64,000 nucleotides of DNA. Origin: Azospirillum doebereinerae (GTDB lineage Bacteria > Pseudomonadota > Alphaproteobacteria > Azospirillales > Azospirillaceae). The notes beneath the pieces are model-generated. The model did not search any database, was not told the origin of the DNA, and was given only the letters and a program-made list of their open reading frames with translations. Shown piece by piece: positions 53,375 through 62,417 of the stretch. Numbering within the stretch: position 1 is the first letter of the stretch; every line of letters begins with the position of its first letter. The DNA lies in assembly GCF_003989665.1 (NCBI RefSeq), contig NZ_RZIJ01000021.1, positions 1-64,000 on the forward strand. Reading direction: 5' to 3'. Made by a program: the position numbers and the translations under genes.

Positions 53375-55228
53375 TCAGACGGCCCAGCAGCCGCAGCCGA
53401 GCGCGCCCCAGAAGGTCTGGACGTCGGCCGCCGGGACGTCGGCGCCGAGCGCCGCCGCGTGGTCGTGGCCGTGGACGGTGCAGGACTGCGCGCAGCCGCA
53501 GGCCGAGGCGAGCGCCGTCCGCTCCGCGTCGGGGCGGTGGTAACCGCCGAAGGTCCGGACCGGCGACCAGTCCGGCATCGGCTTGGGCAAGGCCGGCGCC
53601 AGCGGGCCGTAATCGCCTTCGCCATGGACGACCTTGCCGCCCAGCAGTGTCAGCACCGAGCCCAGATGCGCGATGCGGTCCTCCGGCACGCTGAAGTAGT
53701 CGTCGGACAGCACGGCGAGGTCGGCGAACTGCCCGGCCTTGATCTGCCCCTTCTTGCCCTGTTCGTTGGAGAACCAGGTGTTGGCCTCGGTCCACAGCCG
53801 CAGCGCCGTCTCGCGGTCGAGCCGGTTGGCGACCGGGTACAGGCTCAGGCCCCCGACAGTCCGCGAGGTGACCAGCCAGGACAGCGAGACCCACGGGTTG
53901 TAGCTGGCGACGCGCGTCGCGTCGGTCCCCGCCCCGACCGGCACGCCGGCCTCCATCATCCGCTTGATCGGCGGGGTCCGCTCGGCGGCCTTGGCGCCGT
54001 AGCGCTCGACGAAATACTCGCCCTGGTAGGCCATGCGGTGCTGCACGGCGATGCCGCCGCCCAGCGCCGCGATCCGGTCGATGTTGCGGTCGCTGATCGT
54101 CTCGGCGTGGTCGAAGAACCAGTGCAGGCCGGCGAAGGGCGTGTCGCGGTTGACCTTCTCGAACACGTCGAGCGCGCGGCCGATGGTCTGGTCGTAGGTG
54201 GCGTGCAGGCGCCACGGCCAGCGGTTCTCGGCCAGCAGGCGCACCACCGGCTCCAGATCGCCCTCCATGCTGGGCGGCATGTCCGGGCGGGCGACGCGGA
54301 AATCCTCGAAATCGGCGGCCGAGTACACCAGCATCTCGCCGGCGCCGTTGTGGCGGTAGGTGTCGTCGCCGTCGCCGGGTTTCACCTGCTTGGCCCAGCC
54401 GGCGAAATCGGCCAGCTCCTCCTTCGGCTTCTGGGTGAACAGGTTGTAGCTGATGCGCAGCGTCAGTTCGCCGTCCTCGTGCAGCTTCTCGACGATCGCG
54501 TAATCGTCGGGGTAGTTCTGGAAGCCGCCGCCGGCGTCGATCACCCCGGTCACGCCCAACCGGTTCATCTCGCGCATGAAATGGCGGGTGGAATTGAGCT
54601 GGTATTCGGGCGGCAGCTTCGGCCCCTTGGCCAGCGTCGCGTAGAGGATCGTCGCGTTGGGCTGGGCCAGCAGCAGCCCGGTCGGGTTGCCGGCCGCGTC
54701 GTGCACGATCTCGCCGCCCGGCGGGTTCGGCGTGTCCCTGGTGTAGCCCACCGCGCGCAGGGCGGCGGCGTTGAGCAGCGCCCGGTCGTAGAGGTGCAGG
54801 ATGAAGACCGGCGTGTCGGGGGCGGCGGCGTTCAACTCCTCGATGGTCGGCAGGCGCCTTTCGGCGAACTGGTGCTCGGTGAAGCCGCCGACCACGCGGA
54901 CCCACTGCGGCGGCGGGGTGATCGCCGCCTGATGCTTGAGCATCGCCATCGCGTCGGACAGGCTGGGCACGCCGTCCCAGCGCAGCTCCATGTTGTAGTT
55001 CAGCCCGCCGCGGATGATGTGCATGTGGCTGTCGATCAGGCCAGGGATGACCCGGCGGCCCTTGGCGTCGATCACCGCCGCGTCGGGCGCGGCGGCGGCC
55101 CGCACCTCGGCCTCGTTGCCGACGGCCAGGAAGCGCCCGTCGCGGATGGCGACCGCCGTGGCCTGGGGGTTCTCGCGGTCGAGCGTTGTGATCTTCGCGT
55201 TGGTCAGGATCAGGTCGGTCGATGCCAT
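53375..55228 (-). CDS. Amidohydrolase (YtcJ-like) with Cys/His-rich C-terminal tail
   Basis: Predicted 617-residue metal-dependent hydrolase. The HxH motif is in VIPGLIDSHMHIIRGG, followed by conserved GVIDAGGGFQNY, LHATYDQTIG, DHAETISD and GAGTDATR segments of amidohydrolase family 3. The last 45 residues hold ACGCAQSCTVHGHDH and a terminal GCGCWAV. This cysteine/histidine-rich tail is not part of the usual fold and may bind a metal. The substrate is unknown. It follows the XapX gene in the operon. Confidence 0.88.
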   Translation of the reverse strand: MASTDLILTNAKITTLDRENPQATAVAIRDGRFLAVGNEAEVRAAAAPDAAVIDAKGRRVIPGLIDSHMHIIRGGLNYNMELRWDGVPSLSDAMAMLKHQAAITPPPQWVRVVGGFTEHQFAERRLPTIEELNAAAPDTPVFILHLYDRALLNAAALRAVGYTRDTPNPPGGEIVHDAAGNPTGLLLAQPNATILYATLAKGPKLPPEYQLNSTRHFMREMNRLGVTGVIDAGGGFQNYPDDYAIVEKLHEDGELTLRISYNLFTQKPKEELADFAGWAKQVKPGDGDDTYRHNGAGEMLVYSAADFEDFRVARPDMPPSMEGDLEPVVRLLAENRWPWRLHATYDQTIGRALDVFEKVNRDTPFAGLHWFFDHAETISDRNIDRIAALGGGIAVQHRMAYQGEYFVERYGAKAAERTPPIKRMMEAGVPVGAGTDATRVASYNPWVSLSWLVTSRTVGGLSLYPVANRLDRETALRLWTEANTWFSNEQGKKGQIKAGQFADLAVLSDDYFSVPEDRIAHLGSVLTLLGGKVVHGEGDYGPLAPALPKPMPDWSPVRTFGGYHRPDAERTALASACGCAQSCTVHGHDHAAALGADVPAADVQTFWGALGCGCWAV

Positions 55229-55300
55229 GATCGGTTTCCGTTCAGCGGTGGGACGGGATCGGCGGCGGGGCCGGAGGCGTCGGGGTGGGCGGATAAGGAA

Positions 55301-55564
55301 TTACGCGCCCTTGTCGACGCTGCCACCCTTGCCGTGGCCGGGCAATTGACCCAGCACGTGCTCGGCGCAGTCGGTGCGCAGGAAGGCCGCCACCTCGTGC
55401 CCGGCGAACAGGCGCTTGGCGACCGGGATCACCTGCTCGCCCAGCAGGATGCCGAGCAGCCCGATCAGGGCGATGGTCGGCGGGGCCGGGGAGCGAACGT
55501 TCAGCAGGCTGTAGACGATGCCCACCAGCAGGCCGGCACCAAGCGAGAGCAGATAAGGTTTCAT
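55301..55564 (-). CDS. XapX-domain small membrane protein
   Basis: Predicted 87-residue protein. The first 55 residues form the XapX domain with two membrane helices (YLLSLGAGLLVGIVYSLLNV and APPTIALIGLLGILLGEQVI). A soluble tail with DCAEHVLGQLPGHGKGG follows. Function is unknown; XapX genes often accompany isochorismatase-type hydrolases and amidohydrolases as here. Confidence 0.85.
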   Translation of the reverse strand: MKPYLLSLGAGLLVGIVYSLLNVRSPAPPTIALIGLLGILLGEQVIPVAKRLFAGHEVAAFLRTDCAEHVLGQLPGHGKGGSVDKGA

Positions 55565-55648
55565 GGGTCCGTTCCCCCGAGGCTCAGCGTTGCAGGATTT
55601 CCGGAAGCGTCGGGAGGGGCCGGACACCGCCGGCCCCTCCCGCCGCCC

Positions 55649-56308
55649 TCAGTGGCCGCCTTCGGAGGCGCCGAACATCGTCTTGGCGTAGGTGACGCCC
55701 AGCCCGTAGGCGCCGCCCCACTTCTTCGCGATGCCGGTCGCCAGATCGTAGGTCTCGGCGCGCGCCCAGTCGCGCTGGAGTTCCAGCAGATACTGGAGCG
55801 CGGTCATCGGCTTGGCGCCGAGCTGGATCATCCGCTCCACCGCGCGCTCATGCGCCTCGGCCGAGATGTCGCCGCAGGCGTCGGCGATGAAGTAGACGTC
55901 GAAGCCCTGGTCGATCGCCGAGGCCACCGGGCCGACGATGCACACCGAGGTCCACAGCCCGGCGAACACGATGCGGTCCTTGCCGATGCGGTTGACCTCG
56001 TCGATGACGGCGGCGTCCTCCCAGGTGTTCATCGAGGTGCGGTCGAGCAGCGCCTGACCGGGGAAGGGCTCGGTGATCTCGCTGAACATCGGGCCGGAGA
56101 AGCTCTTTTCGGCGACCGTGGTCAGGATGGTCGAAACGCCGAAGCCGGCGGCGGCGTTGGCGACCAGGGCGGCGTTGTTGCGCAGCAGCGTCGTGTCGAT
56201 CGACTTGGTGGCGAACGCCATCTGCGACTGGAAGTCGATCAGCACCAGGGTGTGGTCCTTGGGGGACAGCAGGGACTTGCCGGGGGTCGGGGTGGCGGTG
56301 ATGCTCAT
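55649..56308 (-). CDS. Isochorismatase-fold hydrolase (YcaC-like)
   Basis: Predicted 219-residue cysteine hydrolase. The catalytic triad is visible as Asp in TLVLIDFQSQ, Lys in TVAEKSFSGP and Cys in GLWTSVCIVGP. The rest, including ACGDISAEAHERAVERMIQ, matches YcaC. GGAGA lies six bases before the ATG at 56308. It is the first gene of a five-gene operon ending with the DUF1275 gene. Confidence 0.9.
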   Translation of the reverse strand: MSITATPTPGKSLLSPKDHTLVLIDFQSQMAFATKSIDTTLLRNNAALVANAAAGFGVSTILTTVAEKSFSGPMFSEITEPFPGQALLDRTSMNTWEDAAVIDEVNRIGKDRIVFAGLWTSVCIVGPVASAIDQGFDVYFIADACGDISAEAHERAVERMIQLGAKPMTALQYLLELQRDWARAETYDLATGIAKKWGGAYGLGVTYAKTMFGASEGGH

Positions 56309-56484
56309 GTCGGTCTCCAGGGGCAATGGGATGTTGAGGAGGTCGCTTCGTTGCTGGCCGGCTCGTTGGCCACCTCGTCCTGTGCCCCCAGTGTTAAGCC
56401 GAAACGGTTCGTCGAAATACTGGGATAAGATCAAACGTCTTGTTCAACTTTCTCGAAAGGATGACACCGTCGTGAATGCCAACG

Positions 56485-57060
56485 TCAGGGACGCCTCCCC
56501 GTTGCTCGCCAAGGTCGAGCCGGGAGGTGTAGATCGTGGTCAGCCCCCCGATGAAGGTGAGGAGTTTCTCTGACGAGATCCTTGTGGGTGATGCACAGCG
56601 CCGTGCGGCGCGTCCGCGCCGGCCTTCGGCGGCATGACCGGGCGCCTACCCTGCCGATGATCTCGAAGGAAACGTAAATCGCTTGGATGGTCGGAGGCCA
56701 TTTGGACTGCGCCACGCCGCTATGGCGACGACTTCGGCTTGAGCATGAGAGGCGGTTGATCGTCTCGGCCGGGGTGTTGTCATAGGAGTGGCCGACGAGG
56801 CCGACCGGCAACTCGGTGCCAGCCGGGTCAGGCGCTCGGTGTACTTGACTGCCGTCGGTGTGGTGACCGAGGCCTTTGCCTTCTTGGCCGTCCGGCGGGT
56901 TATGAAGTGCTTGGTCCAGAGCGTCCAAGACGAAGCCGGCATGGCCGGTGCGCGGCCTCCGCAACCGCACTCTTGCGAATTTTGAAGGCGTATTCGGGTG
57001 AGGTCCGCTTCGTGATGATGCCTCCATCCTCAAAGAAATGGGAGCGCCAAGAAACCCGGA
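56485..57060 (-). pseudogene. Degraded IS3-type transposase remnant
   Basis: Fragments of an integrase-core transposase are visible in two shifted frames on the minus strand. One frame gives GFVLDALDQALHN and LVGHSYDNTPAETINRL, the latter close to the GDSYDNALAETI motif of IS3 OrfB; the other gives VKYTERL. Frameshifts between them and the loss of the ends mean it is not functional. Exact limits are uncertain. The whole gap 56309-57076 has no other gene. Confidence 0.6.
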
Positions 57061-57076
57061 GCGGTTCAGTCGGTGC

Positions 57077-57616
57077 TTACTCCTGCAATGCCCGACCCGA
57101 AAGTCTCGTAACGGCTTCCTTTCTTGCGGCGATATCGGCTTCCAAGGCCGCAATCTCCTCGGCCGTCACATTGCTTTTGTCCATGCCGGACAATTTCGTC
57201 TCGGCCACCTTGAGCTGCTCTTGCAGAGCGGCCAACTTGGCGCGCGCCTTGTCGCCTTCGACCCTCATGCCTGCCAACTTCAGCTGCAAGCGATCGAGAT
57301 CGCGCTTCTCGCTCGTCATCTTTCGCTGAAGGGCGTCCCGGTTGCCGGCCAGGAGCTGAGCCTCGCGGTCCATGCCGGCAGCTTTTGTCTGAGTCGCAGC
57401 AAGCTCGGCACGCAGAGCCTCGACCTCCGCTCGCGCGGTCTGCAGATGGGCATCGAAACCGCCCAGTATGTTGCAGTTCGCCGCCGCCAGCACGTTGTTG
57501 ACCAGGGCGGGATCGCATTGCTGGGCCGTCATGGCGCAAGCGGTCAGGGTCGAGCTCATGGCCAGAGCCATGACCAGTCGCCGCGTGTTTTCCACGTTGA
57601 TCATGCTTACACCCAT
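57077..57616 (-). CDS. Coiled-coil lipoprotein, unknown function
   Basis: Predicted 179-residue protein. A lipobox is seen in MSSTLTACAM (cysteine near residue 27). A short segment with two cysteines (QQCDPALVNNVLAAANCNIL) follows, and then a long coiled coil from about residue 55 to the end (ARAEVEALRAELAATQTKA). I do not recognise the family. It lies 32 bp downstream of another coiled-coil lipoprotein, and the pair diverges from the Srf-like genes. Starts at 57616 or 57604 are both possible. Confidence 0.7.
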   Translation of the reverse strand: MGVSMINVENTRRLVMALAMSSTLTACAMTAQQCDPALVNNVLAAANCNILGGFDAHLQTARAEVEALRAELAATQTKAAGMDREAQLLAGNRDALQRKMTSEKRDLDRLQLKLAGMRVEGDKARAKLAALQEQLKVAETKLSGMDKSNVTAEEIAALEADIAARKEAVTRLSGRALQE

Positions 57617-57648
57617 GGCGGCCCGAGTTTCGGAGGGGTTGAGGGTGG

Positions 57649-58362
57649 TCAGACGCCGGCGCCGACGCCGGTCCCAGCGCCCGTGATGCCGGCGAGATCG
57701 CTGATCGTCGCGTCCAGCTTGCGCTTCTCGGCGACCAACTGGGCCTGCTTCGTCCTCATGTAGGCGACGTCGCTCTTGCTGCCTTTTCCACTGTTGATGT
57801 CCGTTTCCAGCTTGCCGATGGTGTCCTCCATCTTCTTCGAGGCGTTCGTCATGCTTTCACGGTCCTGCTCGGCCTCGCGCACCTTGGCCATGAGCTGGGC
57901 GTTGCTCGCCTGCCCCGATGCAACCTGACGCTGAAGCTGCCGGATGTCGGCCTTCGCCGTCGATGCGATTTTGGCGGAGAGCGCGGCGGCCTGCCTGGAC
58001 TCCTCGACCTTCCCGTCCAGATCGCTTTTCTGAACGGTGTAGGCGGCGCTGGTCGCCCCCACCTGATTTTGGCGCTGGGCCAGGAAATACCCTCCGGTAC
58101 CACCGGCCGCCCCACCCACGGCTGCCCCTGCGGCACAACCGACCGCCCGGTTCCGGCTCAAGAGCGCGCCGGTCACGCAGCCAAGAACCGCGCCGGCGAC
58201 GGCGCCCTGCACCGTGTAGTCGGCCGAATAGTCACGCAGCGCCTTTTGATCGGGCGACAGGGTTGCCGACGAGCTTCCGGTGGTCGTGCAGGCTGCCGAA
58301 AAAAGGACGAGAGTCAATGCCGCCGTTATGCGGATGCCGCGCAATGCCATGAATTTCCCCAT
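57649..58362 (-). CDS. Glycine-zipper coiled-coil lipoprotein
   Basis: Predicted 237-residue lipoprotein with lipobox LFSAACTTTG (cysteine near residue 25). A glycine-zipper membrane-active segment (about 50-95, GAVAGAVLGCVTGALL, AAVGGAAGGTGGYFLAQ) precedes a coiled coil (about 110-225). This layout resembles outer-membrane-anchored envelope spacers. It is divergent from the VWA gene across a 277-bp gap and likely co-transcribed with the next lipoprotein. Confidence 0.75.
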   Translation of the reverse strand: MGKFMALRGIRITAALTLVLFSAACTTTGSSSATLSPDQKALRDYSADYTVQGAVAGAVLGCVTGALLSRNRAVGCAAGAAVGGAAGGTGGYFLAQRQNQVGATSAAYTVQKSDLDGKVEESRQAAALSAKIASTAKADIRQLQRQVASGQASNAQLMAKVREAEQDRESMTNASKKMEDTIGKLETDINSGKGSKSDVAYMRTKQAQLVAEKRKLDATISDLAGITGAGTGVGAGV

Positions 58363-58639
58363 AATTTATAATATGCCGCCACTGCAGCCAACAAAATCGA
58401 GAAAGCCCCGGAACACGTCTTTCAGGTGTCAACAACGCATTGAGAGTAGCCACCTTTGATGTGGACTTCGAGATAAATTTGCATGAAAAGGGAATGGAAG
58501 TTTCTCTCCTTCCGTAAGGTTGCGATGCCCATCCCGTGCAGCACCACGGCACCCAAGCATGCGGAGCCGTTCGACAAGCGGTTCCCGCCGGCCTCGACAT
58601 CCATGCGCCCAAAGTCATTGAAAGACGGCGGAGGCGACG

Positions 58640-59719
58640 ATGCCTGAGGGGCGTATGCCGCACGGGCGTCCATCGGGTTTCACCGCCATGGTTCCGTTGC
58701 TCGCCTTCATGGCTCTGCTCGGCGTGGCGATCGGCTGGCTGGCCCTGTCGGCGTGCAGCCTGACCTTGCCGGGGATCGGCAACCTGATCGATGCCTGCCC
58801 GGCCCCGCCCGTCGCGGTGGTGGCCTCCTTCCCCGACGCCCAGGCTGAAAGCCTGCGCGGGGCCGTGCTGGTGGACCAGATCGGGCAGTTGGAAAGGCAG
58901 ATCGCGCTGGCACCCTTTTGCCCAGCCCCTCCCCCGGCCCCGGTTCCACCGGCGTCTCCCCGGCCCCGCGCCGAAGCGCCGCCTCCCGCCCCCCGCCGCG
59001 CCGAAGCGCCGGCGGCCTGCCCGATGCGGCGCTCGGACCGGGTCGTCCTGTTGCTCGACGCATCGACCAGCATGAAATTTTCGTACGCGCTCGATCCTGC
59101 CATCGAACGACGCCTCCAAGTCCTTCAGGACAGGCTGAAGGCTGAGGGCCGGCGGCCGCCTTCCCCGGATTTCGCCGAAGCGATGGAGTTGATACGGCAG
59201 GCCGAGCGGGTGCCGGGAACCTCGCGGATCGAGATCGCCAAACAGGCGATGACCGAACTGGTCGATGCCGCCGACCCGAACGTCGCCTTCGATCTGATCA
59301 GCTTCGCGCAGTGCGGACCGCCCCGCCACGAAGGGCATTTCTCCCCCGCGCAGCGGTCCGCGCTGAACCGGGCCATCGCCAACACGCCATTGCGGAATTC
59401 GACCGCGCTGACCGCTGCGTTGGAGGCGCTGCCCGGCCTGATCCCCCGCGACGGCGCGACGGGACGGCCGATCAACGTAGTGCTGATTTCCGACGGCTAC
59501 GACAGCTGCGGGGGCGATCCCTGCGCGGCAGCCGCGCGACTGGAACAGGCCCGACCGGAGATCAACGTGAACGTTGTCGCCATCAGCCGTGGAATCGAGG
59601 CCATCCGCTGCGTGGCGAACAAGACCGGTGGGCAGTTCCTGCAATCGGGAGACATCGCCAACCTCGCCCCGCTGCTGCGGGCGGCGTCCGGACAGGATGT
59701 TCCGGAGCATTGCCGATGA
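58640..59719 (+). CDS. Membrane-anchored VWA-domain protein
   Basis: Predicted 359-residue protein. A membrane helix (about 17-38) is followed by a short cysteine-bearing stalk (CSLTLPG, DACPAPPVAVV, LERQIALAPFCPAPP) and a proline-rich linker (95-125). Residues about 133-355 form a von Willebrand A domain with the MIDAS motif DASTS (140-144) and NVVLISDGYDSCGGD. GGAGG precedes the ATG by five bases. It begins the Srf-like operon. A calcium- or magnesium-dependent adhesion or chaperone role is inferred. Confidence 0.85.
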   Translation: MPEGRMPHGRPSGFTAMVPLLAFMALLGVAIGWLALSACSLTLPGIGNLIDACPAPPVAVVASFPDAQAESLRGAVLVDQIGQLERQIALAPFCPAPPPAPVPPASPRPRAEAPPPAPRRAEAPAACPMRRSDRVVLLLDASTSMKFSYALDPAIERRLQVLQDRLKAEGRRPPSPDFAEAMELIRQAERVPGTSRIEIAKQAMTELVDAADPNVAFDLISFAQCGPPRHEGHFSPAQRSALNRAIANTPLRNSTALTAALEALPGLIPRDGATGRPINVVLISDGYDSCGGDPCAAAARLEQARPEINVNVVAISRGIEAIRCVANKTGGQFLQSGDIANLAPLLRAASGQDVPEHCR

Positions 59720-59774
59720 TTCCCCTCCCCCGGACCAGCCGACACGCGGACAGACAAAAAGAAGGGTCACAGGA

Positions 59775-61070
59775 ATGAGCGTGAACGGGGAAGGCAACCC
59801 TGCGGCGACCGGAAGCCCGAACGGTCAAGGCGCCACGCCGTCCGACGGCCATGCGCCTGACAGCCATACGTCCGATGGCCGCCCGACCGGACCGCCCCAG
59901 CCCGTGGTTTCGGTTTGCCGCCCATGGCTGGCACCCGCCATCGCCTGCCTGATCGCGGCGATCGTTCTTTTGTTCCTGCTGATCCCCGGCGTGCTGCGCT
60001 ACCCCGTCGCGGCCGCCCCACCCCCCGTTCCCTACACGCCGCCGTCGAGCGCCCAGCGCGACAACAACCGAACAATGGAAGAACGGGTGGCCAGCCTGCG
60101 CCGCCTTCTCGACGCCCGGGTCTGCGTCGCCGACGGCGCCTATCGCGTTCCGGACGGCCCCGGCTCGGCGGCGGTGACGCCCCAGGATCGGGCCGCCCTG
60201 CCGCCGCCCGTCGCCGCCCAGACACCGGTGCCGCCCCAATCATTGCCGGAAGGGCGTCCTTTCACGGGGTCGCTGCTCGATCTCCTCGACCAGGCGACGG
60301 TGCTGGTGCTCCAGAGCGACGCAGGCGGAAACGTGCAGGGCTCGGGCACCGGCTTCTTCGTGGCGCCCGGCATGATCCTCACCAACCGGCACGTCACCGC
60401 CGGGGAGCCGGGGCGGACGATCCATGTGGCCAGCCGCGTCACGGGCGTCGTCACCGCCCAGGTCGTGGCGGAAAGCCCCGACGACACGCCGGGCTCGCCG
60501 GACTTCTCGCTGCTGCGCGTCGCGACGGGCGGCGGCACGGGCGGTGGCGAAGGCGGAACCCCGATGCCGCTGACCTTCGCCCCGCCGGCCGAGCGTTTGG
60601 TGAACGTGATCGCCAGCGGCTTTCCCGGCATGATCCTGAACACCGATGAGCATTTCCAGCGGCTGATCCGGGGCCAGGGAACCGAAATGCCGACCGCCGC
60701 CGTCACCGAAGGCGTCGTCACCGCCGTGCAGAGCGGCTCGGGCAGCGGACTCGTCCTCCACACCGCCCAGATCACACCGGGCAACAGCGGCGGCCCGCTG
60801 GTCGATCGCTGCGGCCGGGTGCTCGGCATCAACACCTTCATCCAGGCGCGCGAGGAAGGCCGGATGAACTATGCCTTGGCCAGTGCCGATGCCGGCCGCT
60901 TCCTCGCCGCCAACAATGTCGCGGTGCGCAGCGCCGCCGGCGCCTGCAACCCCGCCCCGGCCGGCACGGCACCGGCACCGGCTCAAGCGCCAGCGCCAGC
61001 CCCCGCCGTCGGCACGCCACCGGGTGGCACGCCGCCCACCGCAGACCCCGCCGCCCGGCGACCGGAGTGA
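59775..61070 (+). CDS. Membrane-anchored trypsin-like serine protease
   Basis: Predicted 431-residue protein. A cytoplasmic tail of about 50 residues precedes a membrane helix (about 52-72). A short periplasmic stalk has ERVASLRRLLDARVCV, and a chymotrypsin-fold domain occupies about 165-395. The triad is His206 (LTNRHVTAG), Asp243 (SPDFSLLRV) and Ser338 (TPGNSGGPLVDRCG). The C-terminus is a Pro/Ala linker without a PDZ domain, so it is not a typical DegP. Its stop overlaps a possible GTG of the next gene. Confidence 0.87.
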   Translation: MSVNGEGNPAATGSPNGQGATPSDGHAPDSHTSDGRPTGPPQPVVSVCRPWLAPAIACLIAAIVLLFLLIPGVLRYPVAAAPPPVPYTPPSSAQRDNNRTMEERVASLRRLLDARVCVADGAYRVPDGPGSAAVTPQDRAALPPPVAAQTPVPPQSLPEGRPFTGSLLDLLDQATVLVLQSDAGGNVQGSGTGFFVAPGMILTNRHVTAGEPGRTIHVASRVTGVVTAQVVAESPDDTPGSPDFSLLRVATGGGTGGGEGGTPMPLTFAPPAERLVNVIASGFPGMILNTDEHFQRLIRGQGTEMPTAAVTEGVVTAVQSGSGSGLVLHTAQITPGNSGGPLVDRCGRVLGINTFIQAREEGRMNYALASADAGRFLAANNVAVRSAAGACNPAPAGTAPAPAQAPAPAPAVGTPPGGTPPTADPAARRPE

Positions 61071-61075
61071 GCGGC

Positions 61076-62341
61076 ATGGTCCGTACGCCAATTGCGGAAA
61101 CCACGCTGACCGGGCTGCGCCCGACCGGCGTCGCCGGCAGCCGTGTGCTCGATTCGTGGGAGCAGATCGACAGCTATCTGCGAAGCGCGCAAGCCGGGGA
61201 CGTCGCCGATCTCTTCGCCGAACCGGTCATGCAACCCGGCGGGCGCATCACCTGGTTTGCGAACGACGGCGCGTCCGCCCGTCGGTTCGCCGATCTGCCC
61301 CCCGACCAGCAGAAGGCCCTGCGCGAGGCTCTCCGCGATCGGATGACCCGGCTGGAGATCGAAACCGCCCGCCTCCTGGGATCGACCAATCCGACCGCCC
61401 GCCTCATCGGCGAGACGCTCCAACGCGCCCAGCAGGTGCCCGGCCCGGTCGAGGACGTTCTGTTCTCGGTCGACGGCCAGCCGGTGATCATCAACTGGAG
61501 CACCGAGCCGGAGGGCGCCCCACCCCCCAGGGACCCCCTGAAGGAGTTCGTCCGGCGCGCCGAGGCCGCCAAGTCGCTGGCGCCGAAGCTGCCGCCCGTT
61601 CCCCAGCCGATCCCGGAAGCCCCAGTCGTTTCGCCGCCGCTGAATACCGTGGCTCCGGCTGTCGAGCGGATCGTCGTCGTGAAAACGTTCCCCTGGTGGT
61701 CGTTGCTGTGGCTGCTCTTCGCCCTTCTGGCGGCGGCGATCTTCTATGTCCTGATGATCGGCTGCGGTCTGTGGCCGGGCGGGCGTGGCCTCGATTATTG
61801 CCCGGTGCCGCCGGTCGCCGCCGTGCCGGTTCCCGACACGGAAGCCCTGCGCACCGACGCGCTGCGCGCCGAACTGGCGGCGCTGGAGCAGCGGCTCGAC
61901 CAAGCACCGCGTTGCGCGCCGCCCACGCAGCGGGCCGAGAGCACGGAATTCGAACGCCGCATCGCCGCATCGGGCGCCGCGGAGGGCGAGTTGACCATCA
62001 CGCTCATTTGGAACACGCCGTCGGATCTGGATCTCCACGTCCATTGTCCGACGGCGGGGCGGATCTCGTTCAACAACCGGACCGCCTGTGGCGGCACCCT
62101 GGACGTGGACGCAAACAGCGGGAGGCCGCATCCGGAAGGCAAGCCCGTCGAAAACGTCTTCTTCCCCGCCGGTGCCGCCGAGGCGGGCGTCTACCGGATC
62201 GAGGTCCACAACTACAAGCACCGCGGAACCGATGCGGATCGCTTCCAGGTTCGGGTCAAGAAAGGCACCGAGGTGACGGTGCGGGACGGCGAGGTGGCGC
62301 CGGACGGCATCGCGCACGTGATCGACGTGCAACTTCCCTGA
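61076..62341 (+). CDS. SrfA-like membrane protein with C-terminal DUF2135-like domain
   Basis: Predicted 421-residue protein. The N-terminal 160 residues (DSWEQIDSYLRS, LFAEPVMQPGGRITWFAN) resemble SrfA-type virulence-associated proteins. A membrane helix lies at about 207-228, followed by a cysteine stalk (GCGLWPGG, DYCPVPPVAAV, LEQRLDQAPRCAPP). Residues about 303-421 (LIWNTPSDLDLHVHCP, GTLDVDANSG, GVYRIEVHNY) match the YfaP/DUF2135 type of beta-sandwich. The start may be ATG 61076 or GTG 61067. The family assignment rests on motif memory, hence moderate confidence. Confidence 0.7.
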   Translation: MVRTPIAETTLTGLRPTGVAGSRVLDSWEQIDSYLRSAQAGDVADLFAEPVMQPGGRITWFANDGASARRFADLPPDQQKALREALRDRMTRLEIETARLLGSTNPTARLIGETLQRAQQVPGPVEDVLFSVDGQPVIINWSTEPEGAPPPRDPLKEFVRRAEAAKSLAPKLPPVPQPIPEAPVVSPPLNTVAPAVERIVVVKTFPWWSLLWLLFALLAAAIFYVLMIGCGLWPGGRGLDYCPVPPVAAVPVPDTEALRTDALRAELAALEQRLDQAPRCAPPTQRAESTEFERRIAASGAAEGELTITLIWNTPSDLDLHVHCPTAGRISFNNRTACGGTLDVDANSGRPHPEGKPVENVFFPAGAAEAGVYRIEVHNYKHRGTDADRFQVRVKKGTEVTVRDGEVAPDGIAHVIDVQLP

Positions 62342-62417
62342 CGGCCGGGCTCGGCGTTCAAGACAAGCAGGCCTGCGCGAGACACGCAGGCCTTCGAGAA
62401 ATAAGGGTGAAAGCGCC

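Noticed and set aside
52868..56428. A 1186-codon plus-strand frame across the YcaC operon
   Set aside because: It runs antisense to five recognisable genes with ribosome binding sites and has no motifs of its own.
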